Of a stretch of 6,460 bases of DNA, positions 1 through 5,358 are shown piece after piece. The stretch covers positions 1 through 6,460 of the forward strand of contig CAIVZW010000216.1 of the NCBI GenBank assembly GCA_903910495.1, read 5' to 3'. Positions within the stretch are counted from its first letter, which is position 1; each line of letters opens with the position of its first letter. The notes beneath the pieces are model-generated. The model was not told the origin of the DNA, did not search any database, and worked only from the letters and a program-made list of their open reading frames with translations. The DNA comes from an uncultured beta proteobacterium (GTDB lineage Bacteria; Pseudomonadota; Gammaproteobacteria; Burkholderiales; Rhodocyclaceae). A program made the position numbers and the translations under genes.

Positions 1-120
1 GATCACTCTGCAGAGTTGGCCTATCCAGTTTTCGATTGAGTGGGCAGCAGTTACGACAAATGACTTTGCCGGAGAGCTTCCTTCATTTTCCGGAGATGGC
101 CAATTTTCACTTATTGACAT
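1..120 (-). CDS. dctQ: TRAP transporter small membrane subunit (DctQ-like), 5' end only
   Basis: Reading from the ATG at 120 down to base 1, the minus strand is open for 40 codons and continues past the window edge. The protein begins MSISENWPSP and reaches IENWIGQLCRVI. A short polar N-terminus followed by a helix with Asn-Trp and then hydrophobic residues is how DctQ proteins usually enter their first membrane segment, but the four helices that define the family lie outside. An AGGA lies 9 bases before the ATG (minus strand, about 130-133). The frame begins 80 bases after the stop of dctP, exactly where dctQ is expected in a dctP-dctQ-dctM operon. The identification rests mainly on position. 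In this family DctQ pairs with DctM in the inner membrane and forms part of the docking surface for the periplasmic DctP. Another small membrane protein is possible. Confidence 0.55.
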   Translation of the reverse strand, partial: MSISENWPSPENEGSSPAKSFVVTAAHSIENWIGQLCRVI

Positions 121-153
121 ATTCGCTTATCCTAAACACAATCAGAAGGGTGC

Positions 154-188
154 CAAGGGCAGCAGCCTTGTCCAGGCATAGGCATGCC
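154..188 (-). promoter_or_regulatory. Two small hairpins between dctP and dctQ
   Basis: The first inverted repeat, GGCAT (175-179) with ATGCC (184-188), has a 4-base loop and starts 12 bases after the dctP stop. The second, CAAGG (154-158) with CCTTG (166-170), has a 7-base loop. AGGGC (156-160) could alternatively pair with GCCCT (189-193). The stems are only 5 bp and no U-run follows, so a full terminator is unlikely. Intercistronic hairpins after a binding-protein gene often stabilise the upstream mRNA, so that DctP is made in excess over the membrane subunits. That role is inference here. Confidence 0.3.
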
Positions 189-200
189 GCCCTGCGTGAT

Positions 201-1190
201 TTACTTGGTAGCGGCACGGAACTGCTTGACGAAATCGCCAAAAGGTTTCTGCTCCCAAGCTTCCCACACCTTCTGGGTAGCAGCCTTGAAAGCTGCCGGA
301 TCTGCATTATTTATCTGAACAGAAGGCATTTTCTTGTATTCGGCCATCAGTTTTTCGTCAGATTCAAACATCAACTTGCGCTCGAAGGCAGTGGCTTCCT
401 GTGCGGCGTCCTTGATCATCTTGCGATCGTCAGCCGAGAGACGACCCCAGGTAATTGCACTCATCACAAAAGGCATCGACTCATACTTGTGATTGGTGAT
501 CGAGATGTATTTCTGTACTTCGTGTAGCTTCGATGAGTGGATGTTTGCCAGAGGATTCTCCTGGCCATCAACTACACCCTGTTGAATTGCGATGTAGAGT
601 TCGCCGAAATTGATTTGCTGGGTGCTGGCACCCATGGCCTGGAACATGTCGACGGTCGCCGGATCTGCCGGCGTACGCAGTTTCACGCCGACGAGGTCTT
701 CCGGCTTGGTGATCGGGCGCTTGTTGTTCGAAACCTGGCGTATGCCGTTATCCATCCATCCGAGGAGAATCAGGCCTTTGGCTTCCAGTTTCTTTGCCAG
801 TTCTTCACCGATCTTGCCATCCAGCAGCTTCCATGCCTCCGGTTGAGTCTTGAACGCGTAGGGCAAACCCAAAGCGGCCAGTTCAGGAACCACCGAAGAC
901 AGAGGTCCTTGAGAATTGACGCTCATGTCAAGGGTGCCTGTGCGCATGCTCGAGATGTTCGTCAAATCATCACCAAGTTGTGCAGCTCCGGCAACCTGAA
1001 TGGTGTACCGCCCCTTACTCTGTTCCTTGACGATATCGGCGAACTTTAGCGCTGCCAGTGCTTTTGGATTGCCGGGCGCGGCATTATGGCCGAGCGTCAG
1101 TTTAATCGGAGCCTGGGCTGAGACCGTCTGCGCAAAACAAAATGCGCTTGCAGCTAGCGTCATTGCGAGCCATTTGAACTGGGTTTTCAT
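201..1190 (-). CDS. dctP: TRAP transporter substrate-binding protein, DctP family
   Basis: This 329-residue protein is the periplasmic receptor of a tripartite ATP-independent (Na+-driven) transporter. Residues 1-25 form a signal peptide (MKTQFKWL, a hydrophobic core to about 22, then VSAQA), with likely cleavage near residues 25-27. The mature domain starts with the typical strand IKLTLGHNAAPGNP. Family hallmarks are QLGDD (71-75), the GIRQVSNN segment with Arg151 (149-156), GVKLRTPADP with Arg172 (168-177), GELYIAIQQGVVDGQENPL (196-214) and WGRLS (248-252). In characterised DctP/SiaP proteins the Arg in the LRTP segment makes a salt bridge to the ligand carboxylate, and it is present here. 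Length is normal. The start at 1190 is set by a perfect AAGGAGGT 5 bases upstream; a GTG at 1238 would place 16 residues in front of the signal peptide. It lies 334 bases after the hydroxyacid dehydrogenase and is followed by the dctQ candidate. The ligand is unknown but is probably an organic or sugar acid. Confidence 0.95.
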   Translation of the reverse strand: MKTQFKWLAMTLAASAFCFAQTVSAQAPIKLTLGHNAAPGNPKALAALKFADIVKEQSKGRYTIQVAGAAQLGDDLTNISSMRTGTLDMSVNSQGPLSSVVPELAALGLPYAFKTQPEAWKLLDGKIGEELAKKLEAKGLILLGWMDNGIRQVSNNKRPITKPEDLVGVKLRTPADPATVDMFQAMGASTQQINFGELYIAIQQGVVDGQENPLANIHSSKLHEVQKYISITNHKYESMPFVMSAITWGRLSADDRKMIKDAAQEATAFERKLMFESDEKLMAEYKKMPSVQINNADPAAFKAATQKVWEAWEQKPFGDFVKQFRAATK

Positions 1191-1195
1191 GTGTG

Positions 1196-1203
1196 ACCTC
1201 CTT
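1196..1203 (-). promoter_or_regulatory. Strong ribosome binding site of dctP
   Basis: The minus strand reads AAGGAGGT, then five bases (CACAC... region), then the ATG at 1190. This is a full-length Shine-Dalgarno match at good spacing. It fixes the start of dctP at the Met that opens the signal peptide and predicts strong translation, as expected for an abundant periplasmic receptor. Confidence 0.8.
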
Positions 1204-1276
1204 GTATGAGTAAAACAAACGGCAGCACAGGAAAACACTTGCCTCCTGTTCTACCTCTTTTGCACCGCAACTACTT

Positions 1277-1291
1277 TAACAACACCTGTTA
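1277..1291. promoter_or_regulatory. Short dyad upstream of dctP
   Basis: TAACA (1277-1281) and TGTTA (1287-1291) form a perfect 5-bp inverted repeat around a 5-base centre, 87-101 bases upstream of the dctP start. It lies in the only stretch (1191-1308) before dctP that is not coding or a gene remnant. It could be a protein-binding site for a secondary dctP promoter. I could not find a convincing -35/-10 pair beside it, and a dyad this short can arise by chance. Confidence 0.15.
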
Positions 1292-1308
1292 CAAACATCT
1301 ACAGCGTC

Positions 1309-1524
1309 CTATAACCATGATTTGAAGCTCCGGACCCTTGCCGCCGGCGAGATCACACGGCGTTCATGCAGTATAGTAAAAGCACTGGCATCCAGGTAGG
1401 CATCCGGCAGGGCAATCCGGCGGAAACTGGGCGGAATGACTTGTTTGCGCATCAGCAATTTGGCAATAACTTCGCCGAGACCGCCAGCAATCGAATGGTT
1501 CTCAGCAATAATAACGATGTTCCA
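1309..1524 (-). pseudogene. Remnant of a second transketolase C-terminal subunit (5'-truncated)
   Basis: From 1524 down to the TAG at 1311-1309, the minus strand encodes 71 residues with no start codon at a sensible place. The residues begin WNIVIIAENHSIAGGLGEVI, pass through PPSFRRIALPDAYLDAS, and end VRSFKSWL. This matches the extreme C-terminal domain of transketolase-like proteins: a beta strand, the ENHSxxGGLGE motif, the xRRIxLPDxY strand, then a helix ending at the natural C-terminus. The pyrimidine-binding domain and everything before the final domain are absent. The fragment starts one codon (TGG) after the TGA of the hydroxyacid dehydrogenase and is in the same frame, so readthrough would fuse the two. 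The intact C subunit at 2531-3478 differs at these motifs (ENHQKRNGFG, IGLEDTFAES), so this is a diverged paralogue rather than a recent tandem copy. It is most probably a non-functional relic of rearrangement. Confidence 0.8.
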
Positions 1525-2484
1525 TCATGGGTTGACCACGTTCTGTGGTTTGCCCTTGAGGAACGCGGCGAGATTGTCGGCGGCGACATTTATCAGCCGC
1601 GTGCGGGCTTCCCGGGTTGCCCACGCGATATGTGGTGTGACGATGCAATTCTGCGCTGAAAGCAGGGGATTGTCAGGAACAGGCGGTTCGGAAGACAGCA
1701 CATCGACCGCTGCGCCGGCCACGCGCCCGGATTTAAGTGCCTCGGCCAGTTCCGCTTCGTTGATCAAAGGGCCGCGCGACGTGTTCAGGATCAGCACCCC
1801 AGGCTTCATTTTTCCGATGGACACCTGATTGATCATGCCGCTGTTGTTATCAGACAACGGGCAATGCAGGCTGATCACATCGGCCTTGGCGTACAGATCG
1901 TCGAGCGTCGTATAGCGTAGCGTTGCTGATTCGAGCCGTTTGTCCGGGTATTCGTCCACGGCCAGGATATTCATTCCGAACGCCTGTGCAATCTTTCCGA
2001 ACGCCTGCCCGATCCGACCGAAGCCGATGATGCCGAGTGTTTTTCCGTCAAGTTCGACAAGCGGGTTGAGCCAGTAACAGAAATCCTTGCCAGCGGACCA
2101 GTCGCCGGCCCTGACGCTGTCCGCATGACGACCGACGCGGTGACAGAGTTCCAGAAGCAGTGCCATAGTGAACTGGGCGACGGCCATCGTGCCGTAGGTC
2201 GGAATGTTGCTGACAGGGATGCCGCATTCCCGGGCGACCGTGATATCGACCACATTGTAGCCGGTCGCCAGTACGCCGACGAAACGGATCTGCGGATTGG
2301 CGGCGAAATGTTCGCGGGTCAGGGGAGTCTTGTTGGTGAAGACGATCTCGGCATCGGCGAGCCGTGCCATCATCTGATCGGGCGCGGTCCGGTCGTGGAC
2401 CGCCAGCGTACCCTGCTGCTCGATCCCCGACCAGGTCAGGTCACCCGGATTCAGTGTGTATCCGTCCAGAACAACGATCTTCAA
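1525..2484 (-). CDS. D-2-hydroxyacid dehydrogenase (glycerate dehydrogenase / hydroxypyruvate reductase-like)
   Basis: This 319-residue cytoplasmic oxidoreductase belongs to the NAD-dependent D-isomer 2-hydroxyacid dehydrogenase family and would interconvert a 2-keto acid and the D-2-hydroxy acid. The N-terminus MKIVVLDGYTLNPGDL is typical of the glycerate-dehydrogenase-like branch. The Rossmann motif GFGRIG is at 154-159. Asp177, at the end of the next strand (ILAVDEY), points to NAD rather than NADP. The catalytic set is complete: Arg237 in NTSRG, Glu266 in DVLSSEPP and His285 in TPHIAW. Length is normal. The start codon is TTG at 2484, supported by AAAGGA 6 bases upstream, by the family N-terminus, and by the lack of an ATG nearby in frame. 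It begins 46 bases after tktC, so it is in the same operon. Glycerate/hydroxypyruvate is a likely substrate pair by family resemblance only; another C3-C5 hydroxy acid, or a sulfonated one, is possible. Confidence 0.92.
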   Translation of the reverse strand: MKIVVLDGYTLNPGDLTWSGIEQQGTLAVHDRTAPDQMMARLADAEIVFTNKTPLTREHFAANPQIRFVGVLATGYNVVDITVARECGIPVSNIPTYGTMAVAQFTMALLLELCHRVGRHADSVRAGDWSAGKDFCYWLNPLVELDGKTLGIIGFGRIGQAFGKIAQAFGMNILAVDEYPDKRLESATLRYTTLDDLYAKADVISLHCPLSDNNSGMINQVSIGKMKPGVLILNTSRGPLINEAELAEALKSGRVAGAAVDVLSSEPPVPDNPLLSAQNCIVTPHIAWATREARTRLINVAADNLAAFLKGKPQNVVNP

Positions 2485-2490
2485 TAGTTT

Positions 2491-2496
2491 TCCTTT
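2491..2496 (-). promoter_or_regulatory. Ribosome binding site that supports a TTG start
   Basis: The minus strand reads AAAGGA, then six bases, then TTG at 2484-2482. Its position decides for the TTG start of the hydroxyacid dehydrogenase, because no in-frame ATG or GTG lies close upstream and the protein family begins exactly here. Confidence 0.6.
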
Positions 2497-2530
2497 CTTG
2501 TTGGTGCGTGACGACTTGAGGAATATGGTT

Positions 2531-3478
2531 CTATTTCTTTTTCAACAACGCGGCCGTCGTCTCCGCGATCCTGGCCCCCGACATGCCGAACTTGTCGAGT
2601 GTGATCTGGTAGTTTCCACTCTCGGCGAAGGTGTCTTCCAATCCGATCAGGGCCGCTGGTACGGGATTGTTCTGCAACGCCCACACGGCCAACTCATAGC
2701 CGAATCCGTTGCGCTTCTGGTGATTCTCGGCGACGACCAGCGCGCCCGTCTTCCTGAGCGACTCGGCCAGCGTCGCCTGGTCCCAGGGCTTCAGCGAATA
2801 GAAATCGATGACTTCGGCGTCGATTCCCTGTTTGGCCAGCTCGTCGGCAGCGGCAAGGGACTGGAAGACGATGTCGCCATAGGTGGCGATGGTGACGTCC
2901 TTGCCTTTTCGTACGACCTTGGATCCGCCCAGACGGAAGGTTTCGCCCGGTCCGTACAGTTCGAACAACGGATCTCGCATGAGGCGGGTGAACACCGGTC
3001 CCGGCGTATCGAGCGCGATGTCGAGCGCGGCCGCTGCCGAGGCACTGTCGGCCGGGACGAGCACCTTCATGTTCGGCAGCGTGGTCATGAATGCGATGTC
3101 CTCGGTGGCCTGATGCGTGACACCGTCGATGGCGGCGGTGAGGCCTCCATGGCTTGAGAGGAACTTGACGTTGAGGTGCGGGTAGCAGATGAACGAACGG
3201 ATGACTTCGAGAGCGCGCATGGTGATGAAGACGCCGTAGCCGCAGACGATGACGTTGCGACCCTCCACGGCCATGCCGGCGGCCGATGCGGCAGTGCCGA
3301 TCTCGGCGATGCCCATGTTGAAGTAGCGGCCCGGATGCTTGTCCTTGAACAGATAGGAGAACGTGGACTTGGCAAGGTCCGATTCGAAGACCGCGAATTC
3401 CTTGTCCGTTTCCGCGCGGGCGGTCATCCGTTCCGCGAACACTCGGCGGGTCGGGCTGGTGGCTGCCGGGAAATTCAT
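2531..3478 (-). CDS. Transketolase-like protein, C-terminal (pyrimidine-binding) subunit
   Basis: This 315-residue protein is the second half of a split thiamine-diphosphate transketolase. It carries the pyrimidine-binding domain (about 8-170) and the C-terminal domain (about 190-310). The conserved Glu that activates the cofactor is Glu59 in FNMGIAEIG (53-61). Further family segments are SSHGGLTAAIDGVTHQATED (108-127, including His122), MTTLPNMKVLVPAD (131-144) and FTRLMRDP (163-170). The C-terminal domain has ATYGDIV (198-204) and ENHQKRNGFGYE (251-262), where canonical relatives have ENHSxxGGLG. Length is typical of split C subunits. The start at 3478 overlaps the stop of the N subunit (ATGA) and has AAAGGAG 7 bases upstream (3486-3492), so the two are translationally coupled for equal synthesis. 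Together they would transfer a two-carbon ketol unit. The donor and acceptor cannot be read from sequence. Other TPP enzymes such as DXP synthase are excluded by the split form and length. Confidence 0.92.
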   Translation of the reverse strand: MNFPAATSPTRRVFAERMTARAETDKEFAVFESDLAKSTFSYLFKDKHPGRYFNMGIAEIGTAASAAGMAVEGRNVIVCGYGVFITMRALEVIRSFICYPHLNVKFLSSHGGLTAAIDGVTHQATEDIAFMTTLPNMKVLVPADSASAAAALDIALDTPGPVFTRLMRDPLFELYGPGETFRLGGSKVVRKGKDVTIATYGDIVFQSLAAADELAKQGIDAEVIDFYSLKPWDQATLAESLRKTGALVVAENHQKRNGFGYELAVWALQNNPVPAALIGLEDTFAESGNYQITLDKFGMSGARIAETTAALLKKK

Positions 3479-4332
3479 AGCGTGACTCCTTTCAGTTCTG
3501 CGATGGCTTTCTTGTATTGTTCGTCGTTGGGGGCCTTGCCGTGCCAGTCAAGCTGGTTTTCCATGAAACTCACGCCCTTGCCCTTGACGGTATCGGCGAG
3601 GACACAGATCGGTTTGCCGTTGCGGGTGAGCTTCGCTTTGGTGAGCGTGGCCAGCACATCGGCCATGTCATGCCCGTTCATCGTCAGAACGTCAAAACCG
3701 AAGGCGCGGAACTTCGCATCGATGGGTCGTGTAGGCAACACCTCGTCGGGCGTGCCATCCAGTTGGAGATTGTTGATGTCGACAATGGCAACCAGGTTGT
3801 CGAGTTGGAACTTTGCAGCGGCGAGCGAGCTTTCCCATACGACGCCCTCGTTGATTTCGCCATCGCCAAGGACGACGAAGACCTTGTAATCCTTCTTGCG
3901 CATCAGCTTGCCTTCCATCGCGATGCCCACGGCCTGGGCATAACCCAGTCCCAGCGAGCCGGTCGAGGCATCAAGACCAGGAAGGTAGGTCGCGATCGGA
4001 TGCCCCTGCAGACGACTGTCGTTCCTGCGCAGCGTCTTGAGTTCCTCGATGGGGAAAAAGCCCCGCATTGCCAGCGAGGCATACCAGATCGGGCAGGCAT
4101 GCCCTTTTGAAAGGATGAAGCGGTCGCGTTCTTCCCACCCCGGATTGGCGGGATCGACCTTCATCAGGTCGAAGTACAGCGCCGCGACAAAATCGGCGGC
4201 TGACAGCGAGCCGCCGATGTGCCCCGACTGCGCCGTATAGACCATGTCCACTACGTGGCAGCGAAGCTCGTTGGCGATCAGTCTTAGCCGGTCGACGCGA
4301 GCATCGAAGGAAAGGCCGGATGTGTCATTCAT
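3475..4332 (-). CDS. Transketolase-like protein, N-terminal (diphosphate-binding) subunit
   Basis: This 285-residue protein is the first half of the split transketolase and binds the diphosphate and Mg2+ of thiamine diphosphate. The TPP motif is complete: GDGEINEG at 156-163, with the paired Asn residues in VDINNLQLDG at 187-188. Other family segments are SGHIGGSLSAAD (36-47, His38), FILSKGHACP (72-81, His78), HPIATYLPGLDASTGSLGLG (111-130) and LDWHGKAPN (261-269, His264). Length is typical of split N subunits, which stop where the pyrimidine domain would begin. The start at 4332 has GGAG 7 bases upstream. It lies 181 bases after the SDR and overlaps the C subunit by 4 bases. Being split is common in bacterial catabolic operons. 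The housekeeping transketolase of a proteobacterium is normally a single chain of about 660 residues, so this pair is probably specialised. Confidence 0.93.
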   Translation of the reverse strand: MNDTSGLSFDARVDRLRLIANELRCHVVDMVYTAQSGHIGGSLSAADFVAALYFDLMKVDPANPGWEERDRFILSKGHACPIWYASLAMRGFFPIEELKTLRRNDSRLQGHPIATYLPGLDASTGSLGLGYAQAVGIAMEGKLMRKKDYKVFVVLGDGEINEGVVWESSLAAAKFQLDNLVAIVDINNLQLDGTPDEVLPTRPIDAKFRAFGFDVLTMNGHDMADVLATLTKAKLTRNGKPICVLADTVKGKGVSFMENQLDWHGKAPNDEQYKKAIAELKGVTL

Positions 4333-4471
4333 GAGTTAACTCCAAGGATGAGGAAAGCAGGGATGTCCATTGAACCGCCACCTGACCGATACCGAACAGG
4401 GATCTCTGTAATGCTTTGGAGAGCCATGGGATATTGGTGGCGAGGAATAGTACGGCGACGTTAATGCCCAT
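4325..4471 (-). CDS. Possible small hydrophobic ORF ahead of the transketolase genes
   Basis: In the 181-base gap between the SDR and the transketolase N subunit, the minus strand has a 48-codon frame from ATG 4471 to TGA 4325. It starts MGINVAVLFLATNIPWLSKA and ends SSLELTHE. Residues 2-17 are hydrophobic enough for one membrane segment. Its stop overlaps the next gene's start as ATGAATGA, and the ribosome binding site of the transketolase gene lies inside it, which is an arrangement seen in translational coupling. Against it, there is no clear ribosome binding site before the ATG, I recognise no family, and the frame is short enough to be chance. It could also be gene debris like that at 1309-1524. 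Beyond this frame I see nothing in 4333-4513. Confidence 0.2.
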   Translation of the reverse strand: MGINVAVLFLATNIPWLSKALQRSLFGIGQVAVQWTSLLSSSLELTHE

Positions 4472-4513
4472 TATTGCGACCGGCTGGTTCCATTAGAAAT
4501 GATTCTTGTCATG

Positions 4514-5263
4514 TCAGTGAATCAGCATCCCGCCGTTGACGTCCAGCGTGACGCCGGTACAGTACTTCGAGAGGTCACAGGCGAGGAACAGGCAGGCACC
4601 GGCAACATCGTTGGGTTCGCCGATGCGGCCGAGCGGAATGGATTCCAGGATCGACGCGCGCTTGTCTTCCGGAATTTTGCCCTTGTTGATGTCGGTGGCA
4701 ATCAGACCGGGTGTAACGCAGTTAACACGGATGTTGTCGCCGCCGAATTCGCGCGCCATGGCGCGCGCCAAGCCAAGGACGCCGGCCTTGGCTGCGGAAT
4801 AGTGCGGGCCGCCGAGGATGCCGCCGCCACGCTGCGCTGAAACGGAGGAAATGCAGACGATAGAACCGGATTTCTGCTTCTGCATGGCCGGCAGGACGGC
4901 TTGCGACATATGCAGGGTACCTCGCAGACTGACATCGAGAATGGCGTCGTAGTCAGCATCAGTGATGTCCACAGTTTTGCGTGGCTGGGTGATGCCGGCA
5001 TTATTGACCAGGATGTCGATACGACCGTAGCGAGCGAGAATCTTCTGGACAGCCTCTTCGCACTGCGCCTTGTTGGTGATGTCGGCAACCACGCCCATAT
5101 TGTCTTTGCCTAGAAGGTCGGCGGATTGCGAGGGATTGGCGGTCTCAAGATCAAGTATGACGATTTTTGCACCCTGTTCGGACATCATCCGGGCAGTGGC
5201 GAAACCGAGGCCATTGACACCGGCTCCGCCGGTCACAATTGCAACGCGATTGTTAAGTAACAT
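4514..5263 (-). CDS. Short-chain dehydrogenase/reductase (SDR), classical FabG-like
   Basis: This 249-residue cytoplasmic NAD-dependent oxidoreductase would interconvert an alcohol and a ketone or aldehyde. The Rossmann fold opens with VAIVTGGAGVNGLG (7-20), a cofactor loop about two residues longer than the usual TGGAxGIG. Asp38 (VILDLE) favours NAD. VVADIT is at 58-63 and NNAG at 87-90. The catalytic Ser140 (CISS), Tyr155 and Lys159 (YSAAK) are present. The helix-4 Asn of the classical catalytic tetrad is replaced by Ser112 (DVSLRG). NCVTPGLIATD (181-191) and TGVTLDVNGG (236-245) complete the family pattern. The start at 5263 is preferred because AAGGA lies 8 bases upstream; the ATG at 5284 has no ribosome binding site and would add MTTRIHQ. 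It is the first gene of the operon, divergent from the LysR gene. The substrate is unknown, but a polyol, sugar or hydroxy acid would fit. Confidence 0.93.
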   Translation of the reverse strand: MLLNNRVAIVTGGAGVNGLGFATARMMSEQGAKIVILDLETANPSQSADLLGKDNMGVVADITNKAQCEEAVQKILARYGRIDILVNNAGITQPRKTVDITDADYDAILDVSLRGTLHMSQAVLPAMQKQKSGSIVCISSVSAQRGGGILGGPHYSAAKAGVLGLARAMAREFGGDNIRVNCVTPGLIATDINKGKIPEDKRASILESIPLGRIGEPNDVAGACLFLACDLSKYCTGVTLDVNGGMLIH

Positions 5264-5271
5264 TTGATGGA

Positions 5272-5276
5272 TCCTT
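5272..5276 (-). promoter_or_regulatory. Ribosome binding site deciding the SDR start
   Basis: The minus strand reads AAGGA 8 bases before the ATG at 5263. The alternative ATG at 5284 has no purine-rich stretch at a useful distance, so the shorter protein is favoured. Confidence 0.5.
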
Positions 5277-5340
5277 GTTGTCATTGAAAGTCATTGCTGT
5301 AATATTGCATAGTTATTGGTCGTGAGCGCAAGAGTTAAAA

Positions 5341-5358
5341 ATTCATGCGGCGATGAAT
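5341..5358. promoter_or_regulatory. Inverted repeat ATTCAT-N6-ATGAAT, candidate LysR operator
   Basis: This is a perfect 6-bp dyad with a GC-rich 6-base centre inside an AT-rich region. It lies 23 bases before the lysR start and 77 bases before the SDR start. Its position next to the regulator's own start would suit autorepression. Its symmetry gives T-N12-A rather than T-N11-A, so assignment to LysR is inference. Confidence 0.35.

Noticed and set aside
36..527. Open frame on the plus strand over the end of dctP and the dctQ gap
   Set aside because: It is antisense to the conserved end of DctP, with no ribosome binding site or recognisable motif.
1191..1238. A GTG start at 1238 for dctP, with AGGAGG just upstream, adding 16 residues
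   Set aside because: AGGAGG is only 3 bases from the GTG, and the extension would put Cys/His/Arg-rich residues before a textbook signal peptide. The ATG at 1190 has a perfect, well-spaced site.
1366..1659. A 97-codon plus-strand frame in the gap before the hydroxyacid dehydrogenase
   Set aside because: The minus strand here encodes the transketolase remnant and the end of the dehydrogenase, both with clear family motifs. The plus-strand frame is their shadow.
2456..4110. Long open frames on the plus strand opposite the transketolase genes
   Set aside because: They are antisense to well-supported conserved genes, have low-complexity, charged products without recognisable domains, and follow from the GC-rich codon use of the true strand.
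4500..4524. Inverted repeat TGATTC / GAATCA across the SDR stop codon, considered as a terminator
   Set aside because: The stem is 6 bp and AT-rich, with a 13-base loop and no U-run. It is too weak, and the operon appears to continue.
5305..5345. Sigma-70 promoter hexamers for lysR or the SDR
   Set aside because: Combinations such as TTGGTC or TTAACT with AT-rich boxes have poor spacing or poor -10 matches, so no pair was convincing.
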